Shown piece after piece: positions 9,088 to 17,293 of a DNA stretch of 64,000 bases. Within the stretch, counting starts at the first letter, position 1, and each line of letters starts with the position of its first letter. The position numbers and the translations under genes are program-made. Location of the stretch: contig CAYWNA010000034.1 of assembly GCA_964459305.1 (NCBI GenBank), positions 1 through 64,000 on the forward strand, written 5' to 3'. A model generated the notes under the pieces. That model saw only the letters and a list, made by a program, of their open reading frames with translations. It was not told the DNA's origin and did no database searches. This DNA is from CAYWNA01 sp964459305 (GTDB taxonomy: Bacteria; Planctomycetota; Planctomycetia; Pirellulales; Pirellulaceae).

Positions 9088-10680
9088 TTACTCGTGCGGG
9101 AGCCATTCGATCCCGGATAGTGTTGCCCGAAATCGCTTGGCCCGGATGCTGGAACCGCCGCCCTCCTCATAATAGACAATCAACACCGTCCCGTCCTTCA
9201 GGTTCACCATGGACGGATACGCCCCGCCGACCGTGTCGACTAGGACGTTTTCGCTCCAAGTCTTGCACTCGTCCAGGCTGTAATGCAGGCTGGTCGACGG
9301 TACGCGATGGGCCAGCAAGATGATGTCGTCGCGCGTGCGGAGAAAGTAAGGGCAATGGCCGGCAAAACCGATCGGCTCCGAGATGCTCCACGTTTCGCCA
9401 CGGTCTTTGGAAATGGTAAAGCACATATGGGGCCGTTGAGCGGCGTAGAGCGTTCCGTCTTTCAATTCGATGATGTCCGTTTCGGCGTCGAGCCGAATTC
9501 CTCCATTGTCGATATCGATCACGTCACTCCACGTCTTGCCGCCATCGTCGCTGATGGTGACCGCGCCGGCGGCCGACTGTTTCGTTTCCCGATACAGCCC
9601 CAAAACAAGCCGGCCGTCGGACAATTCGCGAATCGGGGCGCTGCAATACGCTTTTTCGGCGATCTGTCGCGGCTCGGACCAGGTTTCGCCCAAATCGTCG
9701 GAAGTGACCATCCAACTGCCCAGGCCAATCCAACGTTTCCCGGGTTCGTCGGTCTTTCGCAGTGAAAAGAAGTTGCAGATCAGTTGGCCTTTGCTCAATT
9801 GCACAATGGACGGATCGCGGTCGTCGTCCGGGCCATCGTACAGTACCTTGGCATCGCTCCACGTCCGCCCCTCGTCGCTGGATATGCAGTAGCTAACGCG
9901 GCCGCCTTTGGGCAACTGCTCGTTCGGCAGAGCCACGTGACCGTAGCCGGCATAGAAAACCGCCATCAGCCGTCCGTCGCTCAGCCGGCACACGTCAGGA
10001 AACGCTTCGTAAGCGCCCGCCCCTGCGTCCGTGCAAACATGAACATACGGCTTCGGCGGAATCTTGAATTCGCCAGCCGCCTTTCGACCTTGCCCCATTA
10101 CGACGACGTCCTTGACATGGGCCAGACCTTGATTTGCATAGAAACCGATTCGTCCGCCTTTCAGCGTCGGGTCTTTCGCCTCGAAGAGCAACTGCCCATT
10201 CAACGAGACCTTCAGCGTATCGCCGACCGATTCGAGTTGTCCTTCGTGCCATTCTCCTGCTGATTTCTTTAGACCACCAACCCGCTTGATCTCGTTCCAC
10301 GAAACGCTCGGGTCGGACCGGGCCAGGATGGCTTGAGCGCGATCGAAATGGACATAGTAGTAGGTCCCGGCATCCACGGCGCGCACAACAAACCCACAGG
10401 CCAGCACGCCACGCTCCGCCGGCTCGACCAGGAACTTCGCCCGGAGTGTCACATCGCCCCACTCCATCGGCGTGAAGAAAGCCCGCGACATCTTCTTCCG
10501 GCCATCCAACACCAGCTCGCCGTCACAGATCGACGCCGTCTTTTCCAGAAACACCCAACTGTCCGTTGCCCCTTCTGCTGACAAGTCGATAGACATTTCC
10601 TCCGCATGGATTCGTCGTGGTCCAAGATGTGTGGAACCCACGACAAAAAGAAACATCGCAACAAAAGAGATTGATTTCAT
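9088..10680 (-). CDS. Exported sialidase-like (BNR/Asp-box) protein with N-terminal laminin-G-like domain
   Basis: 530 residues. A signal peptide (to about residue 26) precedes a concanavalin/LamG-like domain (about 30-200: WGDVTLRAKF, YYYVHFDRAQ, GRIGFYANQGLAHVKDVVV) and a six-bladed sialidase propeller. Four Asp boxes are clear: SSDEGRTWS, TSDDLGETWS, ISDDGGKTWS and SKDRGETWS. The family includes sialidases and related exo-glycosidases; the substrate is unknown. Its ATG overlaps the stop of the upstream DUF4091 gene as ATGA, so the two form a translationally coupled pair likely acting on the same glycan. Confidence 0.88.
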   Translation of the reverse strand: MKSISFVAMFLFVVGSTHLGPRRIHAEEMSIDLSAEGATDSWVFLEKTASICDGELVLDGRKKMSRAFFTPMEWGDVTLRAKFLVEPAERGVLACGFVVRAVDAGTYYYVHFDRAQAILARSDPSVSWNEIKRVGGLKKSAGEWHEGQLESVGDTLKVSLNGQLLFEAKDPTLKGGRIGFYANQGLAHVKDVVVMGQGRKAAGEFKIPPKPYVHVCTDAGAGAYEAFPDVCRLSDGRLMAVFYAGYGHVALPNEQLPKGGRVSYCISSDEGRTWSDAKVLYDGPDDDRDPSIVQLSKGQLICNFFSLRKTDEPGKRWIGLGSWMVTSDDLGETWSEPRQIAEKAYCSAPIRELSDGRLVLGLYRETKQSAAGAVTISDDGGKTWSDVIDIDNGGIRLDAETDIIELKDGTLYAAQRPHMCFTISKDRGETWSISEPIGFAGHCPYFLRTRDDIILLAHRVPSTSLHYSLDECKTWSENVLVDTVGGAYPSMVNLKDGTVLIVYYEEGGGSSIRAKRFRATLSGIEWLPHE

Positions 10681-12965
10681 TTTTCGTCCTCCGTTAGATC
10701 AATTCTGCCAAGTCGTTCGATCATGTCCGCCACGCGCTGGCGGCGTTCCATTAGTTGATTAGGGTCCTTCGTGAAGTCCGTCATGGTGTGGGTGATTGTC
10801 TTGGGAATGAGGCATAGCTCTTCCGCTTCCTGGATCAGAGCTACGTCTAGACGTTGCTCGGCAGGAAGGGCCTTTGCTTTGGCGACCAGATCGGACAATA
10901 GCGCGAGATACTCGTAGTCCTCCACGCCGTCGCGGATTATTTCGAGGCGGATGCTGGAATAGGGTGTCCAGTTTGGACCTGGATAGACGAGCAGTCCGTC
11001 GCCGTTGCACTTGAAGGATTTGTAGGTCCCGGCGTTCGCCAGATCGATCGGCGTGTTGGGAAAGCACGCTTCGCCCGTTGCCGGCGTGGGAAGTCCGGGC
11101 CACCAACAGGCGCACCAATAGAGCACGCCGGTGGCTCCCAGTTTGCGGGCCTGCCAGAAAAGCACCCTGTGGTCAATGGCAGGCTGGTCGATGAAGAAAT
11201 TGGCAAACGGTGGCTTGGGGCCGCAGCAAACGTATGTCCATAGAGTATCGCCCGCCTGAAGCCGATTTTTGTAGAACTCGGTTTCGACCCTTGACGTCAA
11301 CGGACACCAGATGTCGACCAGTCCGACCAGTTCTTGAGGATTCGGATCGCCGATCGTCTGCATAATCGGAAAGTCGGGCACGGCCTTACGCAACTTCGCG
11401 TAAAGATCGCGCAAGAAAGGGTAGTCTGTCGGGCGAGGTTCGTCCGGGCCGTAGATATAGACGGCGCGAGGCAGGTTCTGCCGTTTCCATTCTGCAGCGA
11501 TGGCGGCCGTTCGCTCGACCCAGGCGGCTGGGTCCGGCTTGGGTTCGTCGTTCCACAAGTTCCGGGCTACCGGGAGCCGATGCAGGCAAAAGGAATACGG
11601 CGCGTAATGGCCTGACGCCATCGAAGCCACAGTCTCTTTGAGCGGGCTAAGGTCGACCTTCAACTGGGTCTCGTCTCGCGTCACGCGGATGTACTCGCGT
11701 GCGACGTTTTTCGGGGTCAAACGTCGCTGGGCCAAGAAGGCGCACCAACGTCTGTAGGTCTCCAGCGGCATGGCTGTCTGGTACGGCTTCTCCGCGTCAT
11801 AGCCGCGGACCAGTGCCGAGGCGTAGAGCCCAAATGCAGCGGCCAACTTGCCGGGCCGGGGCAAACGAAAGTCGCGCACGTGAAACGTTACGCGAATCGA
11901 CTTCGTCTCCTGGTGGTGTCGAATCTTGACGTCGCCTGTGTATGTTCCAGCCGCTGCGTCTGGCGGGACGTCGATGCGGAACCAGAGCGGCTGGCGCCCG
12001 TCGGCGGCTACGTCGAACGGCGCTGGAGGCAACAACGGGTCGGGCCACCAGCCTACGTAGTCCACCGGATAGGACGGCGGCGCGGTCTTCACGTAACCGA
12101 CGCGGTTCCACTGGATATCCAGCTCGCCGTTTGGGCCCCGCAGCGATGTAGTTTCCACTTGCACATCGTTGAGCGCCTGCCCATGAGGAATCACGACCAA
12201 CTGAAACGCTTCGGTTTCGTCGCGAGCCGCGTGGAGTTCGACGTCTTCGACAATCGATCCGCAAAACACGGGCTCGCGGCGAGGTATTTTTTGGAGGGCG
12301 TGGGCCGGCACGATGTGGAAGGATCCGTCGCCGCTGCCGGGGACTTCGAATCGGGCGCTCACGGCTGCCCGCCGGGCCATCGCCTCGGCATCCGGCACCA
12401 CAGACACGTCGTCGTACCATGTCTTGCCGCAATCGTACCCGTAAAGAGCCAATCCCATCGTCTTGGCATCCGGTGGGACATTCACGTTGCGTGAAACGTG
12501 AATCCAGTCGTCGGCGCGATCGGAGACGCGGATGGGAATGAAGCCGAGATGTCGCCGGGCGTCGCCGTAGAAATGACATCCCGCTCCGGCCGCGGAGACG
12601 CCTTCGGTTTTCACGTGGAAGGACACTCGCAATACGGAGCCGCCTTTGACGCTGATTCCGTACCGATTCCACTGGATCCCCGGTTGGCCTTTCGGTTTCG
12701 GCGTCACACTCCACAAGAGAGCGCTTGCCGCGCCGGAGTGGACAACGGTCTGATCGCGAAGATGGCGGTTCCCCCCGACATCTTTCTGCGGGTAGCGGTT
12801 CCACCAGGCGGGAAGATCGTCGCCCTGCTCGAACCCGCCGTTGATCACAAGGCTGTCCTGCTCAGAGCCGATCGCAATTCGTTCGGTTGACGAAGCGGCG
12901 ATGCCTGTTAGAGCCGTCGCCATCAACACACGCAGTCCGCGGAAAGCCCGTCGTCGGTAATTCAT
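10677..12965 (-). CDS. DUF4091 (GH123-like) glycan-active protein
   Basis: 762 residues with a signal peptide (about 1-34), a carbohydrate-binding beta domain (about 35-170, LVINGGFEQGDDLPAWW to YDDVSVVPDA) and a large C-terminal DUF4091 region resembling GH123 N-acetylgalactosaminidases. Motifs include VYIYGPDEPRPTDYPFLRDLYAKLR and LYWCACWWP, and the end has the usual IRDGVEDYEYLALL. The acidic pair in GPDEPR is a candidate active site by analogy with GH123. It is the upstream member of a coupled pair with the sialidase-like gene. Function at the level of substrate is not shown. Confidence 0.85.
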   Translation of the reverse strand: MNYRRRAFRGLRVLMATALTGIAASSTERIAIGSEQDSLVINGGFEQGDDLPAWWNRYPQKDVGGNRHLRDQTVVHSGAASALLWSVTPKPKGQPGIQWNRYGISVKGGSVLRVSFHVKTEGVSAAGAGCHFYGDARRHLGFIPIRVSDRADDWIHVSRNVNVPPDAKTMGLALYGYDCGKTWYDDVSVVPDAEAMARRAAVSARFEVPGSGDGSFHIVPAHALQKIPRREPVFCGSIVEDVELHAARDETEAFQLVVIPHGQALNDVQVETTSLRGPNGELDIQWNRVGYVKTAPPSYPVDYVGWWPDPLLPPAPFDVAADGRQPLWFRIDVPPDAAAGTYTGDVKIRHHQETKSIRVTFHVRDFRLPRPGKLAAAFGLYASALVRGYDAEKPYQTAMPLETYRRWCAFLAQRRLTPKNVAREYIRVTRDETQLKVDLSPLKETVASMASGHYAPYSFCLHRLPVARNLWNDEPKPDPAAWVERTAAIAAEWKRQNLPRAVYIYGPDEPRPTDYPFLRDLYAKLRKAVPDFPIMQTIGDPNPQELVGLVDIWCPLTSRVETEFYKNRLQAGDTLWTYVCCGPKPPFANFFIDQPAIDHRVLFWQARKLGATGVLYWCACWWPGLPTPATGEACFPNTPIDLANAGTYKSFKCNGDGLLVYPGPNWTPYSSIRLEIIRDGVEDYEYLALLSDLVAKAKALPAEQRLDVALIQEAEELCLIPKTITHTMTDFTKDPNQLMERRQRVADMIERLGRIDLTEDEK

Positions 12966-13064
12966 CGCTTGGGAATCCTGATTGCGGCCATATGGATGCT
13001 CGCCTTGCTGTCGTGCGGGGAGCGGTACCTCACGGAGATTCTAACTTAAACTGTAGACAGCGTA

Positions 13065-13163
13065 GGGGTCGGGTGTTCAGAAATCCACTTTTCGCGGTCC
13101 TTGAGTTCATCGCATGGCCAGAATCTCCCCCGCAAAAAAGTGAATTTCTGAACACCCGACCCC
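13065..13163. repeat. Inverted repeat with GGGGTCGGGTGTTCAG arms
   Basis: The left arm from 13065 (GGGGTCGGGTGTTCAGAAAT) is mirrored by the right arm ending at 13163, each about 30 bp with a few mismatches, around a loop of about 30 nt. It lies in the 496-bp gap between divergent genes starting at 12965 and 13462. The rest of that gap is the second repeat at 13323; I see no gene. Confidence 0.6.
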
Positions 13164-13322
13164 ATTTGTGCGGTGGCCCTCTACGTTTCGAAATCCACAG
13201 GATTGACGCCTCCGCCATATGGAACGGCCAAATAATCGATGCGACACATCGTGATAGTATTGCACGAACGATTTGGCTACGTGAGAATTGATGCCGAGCT
13301 GGTTTGGAGTATCCGCGCAGTT

Positions 13323-13402
13323 CGTTTGACCGAAAGCCGAAGGCGAGCGCGTAATCCGCCGGCCATGCCCATTCGCGCACGCCTCCGGCTTGCGGCTAAA
13401 CG
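13323..13402. repeat. CGTTTAACCGCAAGCCGGAGGCG-type palindrome, degenerate left arm
   Basis: The right arm 13374-13402 is nearly identical to the right arm of the perfect copy at 20540-20568. The left arm 13323-13351 carries several substitutions. It sits 60 bp upstream of the isomerase-like gene and may affect its leader. Confidence 0.6.
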
Positions 13403-13461
13403 AGGCCAGCATTATGCGTTGGCCCATTGGTTAGAGAAACGATTTCGAGAGGGGTAGAGCC

Positions 13462-14346
13462 ATGAGTTTTCGACGGTGTATTTGGTCTGGCGTTGTGATA
13501 CCGGCCTTTGTCTTGGTCTCCCTGCTAGGCCCAGCGATCTCGTTTGCGGCAGAACCGACATCCGCTGGCGGAGAAGGTCTCTCGAATCCCTTCTTCGCCT
13601 TCGACAATGGCCTGCGAGGCATTCAGGATCCAGTGAAGGAACTCAAAAACCTCGGATACGCCGGCATGGGCGCCAGCGGATTCAAGGTCATCGACCTAGT
13701 GACGCGTTATGAGGCAGCCGGACTGAAGGTGTTCAGCACCTACGTTGGCTGCCGCCTGGATAAGACGCCACCGTACGATCCGCAGATGAAGATGGCGATC
13801 AAGGAACTCAAGGGAACGGACGTCGTGCTCTGGCTCACGGTGATTGGCGGCAAACGCGGCCAGGAGGACGAAAAGGCCGTGGGGCTGGTGCGGGAAATCG
13901 CGGATTTGGCAGCAGCGTCCAATCTTCGAGTCGCTTTGTATCCCCACACCGGCTTCTACGTCGCCACCACGGCCGACGCGCTGCGCGTGGTCAAGCAGGT
14001 GGACCGAAAGAACGTCGGTGTGTCGATCAATCTGTGCCATGAACTGATGACCGACCAGGGACCCAAGCTCGATGCGACGATCCAGGAAGCCATGTCGCAC
14101 CTATTCATGGTGTCGATTAACGGCGCGGATCGAAAACAGCCGGGATACAGTTGGGATCGGTTGATCCAGCCGCTGGGCCGGGGAGACTTCGACGTCTGCG
14201 GCTTACTGAAGAAACTGACCGCCGCCGGATATGACGGACCGATTGGACTTCAGTGCTACGGGGTGAAAGGCGATCAGGCCGAAAACCTCAAACAGTCGAT
14301 CGATGCCTGGAACGAGTACTCGGCTCGGCTGGCCAAACAGAAGTAG
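13462..14346 (+). CDS. Exported sugar phosphate isomerase/epimerase-like TIM barrel
   Basis: 294 residues. A clear signal peptide (about 1-29, ending SFA) is unusual for this mostly cytoplasmic xylose-isomerase-like superfamily, although exported copies are frequent in planctomycetes. Barrel strands seen: LKNLGYAGMGASG, VFSTYVGCRLD, DVVLWLTVIGG, RVALYPHTGFYVATTADALRVV, VGVSINLCHELM, LFMVSINGAD and YDGPIGLQCYGV. Candidate metal ligands are the His in YPHTG, the His in LCHEL and the Asp in NGADR. It should act on a sugar or inositol derivative in the periplasm. Single gene, flanked by repeats on both sides. Confidence 0.82.
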   Translation: MSFRRCIWSGVVIPAFVLVSLLGPAISFAAEPTSAGGEGLSNPFFAFDNGLRGIQDPVKELKNLGYAGMGASGFKVIDLVTRYEAAGLKVFSTYVGCRLDKTPPYDPQMKMAIKELKGTDVVLWLTVIGGKRGQEDEKAVGLVREIADLAAASNLRVALYPHTGFYVATTADALRVVKQVDRKNVGVSINLCHELMTDQGPKLDATIQEAMSHLFMVSINGADRKQPGYSWDRLIQPLGRGDFDVCGLLKKLTAAGYDGPIGLQCYGVKGDQAENLKQSIDAWNEYSARLAKQK

Positions 14347-14379
14347 TCGGCCGAGAACTGTTACGCAACTCGCAGGTAT

Positions 14380-14513
14380 CTGAGGGTGTCCGGGAATTCG
14401 ACACGCCAGGATACGCGCTTTTCGGGAGGGCGAGGCTCCTGCCGAGCCGCGTGGCGGTTCCAGAAACTCGGCTCAGCAGGAGCTTCGCCCTCCCAATTCC
14501 CGGACACCCTCAG
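14380..14513. repeat. Nested inverted repeat, GGGAGGGCGAGGCTCCTGC family
   Basis: Outer arms CTGAGGGTGTCCGGGAATT (14380 onward) and its complement ending at 14513 enclose inner arms GGGAGGGCGAGGCTCCTGC (14424) and GCAGGAGCTTCGCCCTCCC (ending 14494). A near-identical element lies at 21724-21855 and an inner-arm-only version at 32562-32678. It begins 34 bp after the isomerase stop and ends just before a putative promoter. Confidence 0.75.
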
Positions 14514-14518
14514 GTATC

Positions 14519-14546
14519 TTGACAAGTGTCGCCAATACGTTATGAC
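14519..14546 (+). promoter_or_regulatory. Putative sigma-70-type promoter of the polyamine/membrane cluster
   Basis: TTGACA at 14519-14524, a 16-bp spacer, and TATGAC at 14541-14546. It lies right after a hairpin repeat and about 150 bp before the GTG of the DUF4178 gene. The -35 matches consensus fully and the -10 matches 4 of 6. Planctomycete promoters are poorly defined, so this is a suggestion only. Confidence 0.35.
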
Positions 14547-14693
14547 AAGGACCACTCCTTCGACGATGATTCTGTAGATGTTGATTGCCCCCGGGGTGTC
14601 TCATTTCAGGCACGGGTAAGTGTGCGTGCGACAGCATAATCGTCGCCGTTGCGATTCGAGCCACGAAGTCTTCTCACGAGGGGAGGGCCACAG

Positions 14694-16613
14694 GTGAGTT
14701 TCCAAGGTTCCTGTCCCACCTGTGGAGCGCCGATCGAATTCGGCGTTGCCAACTCAGTCGTCACCGTCTGTGGCAGTTGCGGAAGTGCCGTTGGCCGGGG
14801 TGACGGCAAGCTTGAAGAGTTTGGCAAAGTCGCGGATCTTACTCAGACGGATTCACCACTGCAGGTCGGATTGACCGGCAAGGTGAAGGGAAAACCGTTC
14901 GAAATCACCGGGCGGGTCCAGTTGCAGCATGCGGCCGGCGGTATTTGGGACGAATGGTATTGCGCTTTTCACGACGGCGCGAAATGGGGATGGTTGGCTG
15001 AAGCCCAAGGCAAGTACTACTTGACATTTCCAAGAAAGCTGCCCGAAGGGCATTCGATACCCCCGGTTCGCGACTTGGAGATCGAAGACGAGGTGGTCGT
15101 TCCCAGTGCCGGCAATATGAAAGTGGTAGAAACCGGCGAGGCAACGGCGGTTTCGGCCGAGGGTGAGATCCCTTACGCGTTTCGGCCGGGCGAGATCACG
15201 GTCTATGCGGATCTCGAAGGCGCCGCCGGACGGTTTGCGACACTCGATGCAAGCGATGAGCAACAGGTGTTGTACTTGGGCGCCCAGATGTCGTTGGAGC
15301 GACTGGGCATTTCGGCGACGGCCGAGTCCAGAGAAGAGGAGGAGCGGCTGGTCGCGTCGGAGGCAGTCACCTGCCCGAAGTGCGGCGGGTCACTGGATCT
15401 CAAGGCTCCGGACGAAACACAGCGAGTCGCCTGTCCTTTCTGTGATTCCCTGCTCGGCATGGAAGAGGGAAACCTGCGCTATTTGCAGGCGCTTTCGCAG
15501 AGGAAGGTGGTGCCGGTTATCCCGCTGGGTGCGGAAGGAACGCTGCGAGGCCGGAAGTACACGGTCATCGGATTCATGCAGCGAAAGGTAACTTACCAAG
15601 GGCGGGATTATCCGTGGCAAGAGTACCTGCTCTACACGCCTCGGCAACCGTTCCACTGGCTGGTTCACAGCGACGATCATTGGACGTTGGGAGAACCCAT
15701 TTCTGCGGGCAGCGTCAAGTCCGCCTATCGTATCGCCAGCCACGAGGGCAAGACGTATCGTGTCTTCGAGCGTTCGATGGCAACGGTCAGCGCAGTCTAC
15801 GGCGAGTTCTACTGGAAGGTCAGTATTGGCGAACGAGTGGGCGTCGCGGACTTCGTTCATCCGCCGTACATACTTTCTCGCGAAGAGACGATATCTCCTC
15901 AGGAAGAGAAAAAGAAAAAGGGGAAGGGCAAGCGGGGCAAATCAAGCCGCGAGGTCAGCTACACGCTGGGTGAGTACATGCCCGTTGAAGACATCGAAGA
16001 CGGATTTGGCGTGAAGAATCTCAAACGGCCAACGTCGGTGGGTGCCAACCAGCCCTATCCGTACAAGTACATCTACCCCATCGCCCTACTTCTGTTGGCC
16101 GGAGCGTTGCTTGCCGGCGCCATCGTGGCTCTCAGCGTCGGTCGGAAGAAGGTGCATTCGCAATCCTTCGCGATGAAACCTGGTTCCAACGTGTTCTTTA
16201 GCGAGCCATTTGACATCAAGGCCCGGCGGAATATTCGAATTACCTGTACCACGCCGGAACGGGACTCGTGGCTCTATGTGGATGGCGGTTTCTACAACGA
16301 GAAAAATGGCAAGGTCAAGGAATTCACCATTGGGGTTCACCAGGACCAGGCAGGGCCCGGCAGGAAGCGTCACAAGTTCCTTTCGTCGATGCCCGCGTCG
16401 AAATACACGATGCGTCTGGAAATGAAATGGCAAGACAGCCAGACAAAGTCGCGGACCGTGCAGATCGAGGTGTATCAGGGAGTGCCGCGCCTTCGGTACT
16501 GGCTGATGTTGCTCGGAGCGATCTTGGCTGTACCGGTCGGTATCGGCGTGCACCATATGTCTTTCGAAACGCGTCGCTGGAAGGAAAGCAATTTTGGCCC
16601 ATTTTCGAGTTAG
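14694..16613 (+). CDS. Membrane protein with two zinc ribbons and two DUF4178 domains
   Basis: 639 residues from the GTG at 14694, chosen because GAGGGGAGGG precedes it; the upstream ATG has no such site. Order: zinc ribbon CPTCG...CGSCG (about 7-27), DUF4178 copy 1 (about 45-115, ending GKYYLTFPRKLPEG), a linker, zinc ribbon CPKCG...CPFC (about 227-250), DUF4178 copy 2 (about 270-350, GRKYTVIGFMQRKV), a Lys-rich segment, a membrane helix near 465-485, a beta domain, and a last helix near 605-625. DUF4178 has no known biochemical role, but it recurs beside DUF350 and aminopropyltransferase genes, as here. It heads a codirectional set running to 22340. Confidence 0.85.
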   Translation: MSFQGSCPTCGAPIEFGVANSVVTVCGSCGSAVGRGDGKLEEFGKVADLTQTDSPLQVGLTGKVKGKPFEITGRVQLQHAAGGIWDEWYCAFHDGAKWGWLAEAQGKYYLTFPRKLPEGHSIPPVRDLEIEDEVVVPSAGNMKVVETGEATAVSAEGEIPYAFRPGEITVYADLEGAAGRFATLDASDEQQVLYLGAQMSLERLGISATAESREEEERLVASEAVTCPKCGGSLDLKAPDETQRVACPFCDSLLGMEEGNLRYLQALSQRKVVPVIPLGAEGTLRGRKYTVIGFMQRKVTYQGRDYPWQEYLLYTPRQPFHWLVHSDDHWTLGEPISAGSVKSAYRIASHEGKTYRVFERSMATVSAVYGEFYWKVSIGERVGVADFVHPPYILSREETISPQEEKKKKGKGKRGKSSREVSYTLGEYMPVEDIEDGFGVKNLKRPTSVGANQPYPYKYIYPIALLLLAGALLAGAIVALSVGRKKVHSQSFAMKPGSNVFFSEPFDIKARRNIRITCTTPERDSWLYVDGGFYNEKNGKVKEFTIGVHQDQAGPGRKRHKFLSSMPASKYTMRLEMKWQDSQTKSRTVQIEVYQGVPRLRYWLMLLGAILAVPVGIGVHHMSFETRRWKESNFGPFSS

Positions 16614-16685
16614 CGTTGCCGGATAGGCGGCTTCGTGGTAGCGAAACATCGCTGTGACAACAGCGAAAGGCCGGAGGAACGAAAC

Positions 16686-16898
16686 ATGTTCAAGAAGATC
16701 TACGTCGCGGCGGGAGCCATCCTGGTCGGCGGTTACATGACGTGGTCCCTGCTTGGCTGGGAACTCGCAAGTTCAAAACGCGAACCGGTTCCTACCGTCC
16801 GCGCCGTACGATCGTCGTCGAGTCACGGCCGGACAGGCTACTACGGTCACAGTGGCAGAAGCCGTTCCTCTTTCGGCGGCTTTAGCTTTGGAAAGTAA
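16686..16898 (+). CDS. Small membrane protein with Ser/Gly/Arg-rich tail (70 aa)
   Basis: ATG at 16686 with GGAGGA seven bases upstream. One N-terminal membrane helix (about residues 5-26) is followed by a low-complexity tail with HGRTGYYGHSGRSRSS and FGGFSFGK. Short proteins with such Ser/Gly/Phe tails often accompany DUF350 genes, which fits its position between DUF4178 and DUF350. The topology is unknown. The product is too small for a confident family call. Confidence 0.7.
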   Translation: MFKKIYVAAGAILVGGYMTWSLLGWELASSKREPVPTVRAVRSSSSHGRTGYYGHSGRSRSSFGGFSFGK

Positions 16899-16969
16899 GC
16901 GAAACGCAAGCGACATTCTTGGAAATTCCAACTGATATTCCGCCAAACATCACCCAACGGAGATTACCC

Positions 16970-17293
16970 ATGCGTTCGATCAAGACTCTCTTCCCGCTGG
17001 CTTTCTTCATTGTCGTATTGGCCGTCGCATCGCCCCTGGCGGCGCAGCCTGTGGAGGGCGGTTCCGTGGCGTTCGATGTGATGCCGCACTTGGTGATTCC
17101 CCTTGTCTTGGCTGTCGTTTTCACCGTTGTGGGCTTGATCCTGTTTGCGATTTGCATCTGGCTGATCGTGAGGATCGCCCCGTTTTCGGTGCGCAAAGAG
17201 ATTGAGGAAGATCAGAACACGGCACTCGGGATCATCGTCGGCTCGATGATCTTGGGTATCGCGATCATCCTGGCGTCCGCTCTAGTTGGGTGA
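16970..17293 (+). CDS. DUF350 family membrane protein
   Basis: 107 residues from the ATG at 16970, with GGAGA upstream. A signal-like helix (about 5-24) precedes two strongly hydrophobic helices. The DUF350 signature lies between them: RIAPFSVRKEIEEDQNTALG, followed by IIVGSMILGIAIILASALVG. DUF350 proteins usually carry this unit twice; here there is a single unit. The stop TGA overlaps the GTG start of the aminopropyltransferase gene, so they are coupled. Function is unknown; a membrane partner of the polyamine enzyme or the channel is inferred from context. Confidence 0.83.
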   Translation: MRSIKTLFPLAFFIVVLAVASPLAAQPVEGGSVAFDVMPHLVIPLVLAVVFTVVGLILFAICIWLIVRIAPFSVRKEIEEDQNTALGIIVGSMILGIAIILASALVG

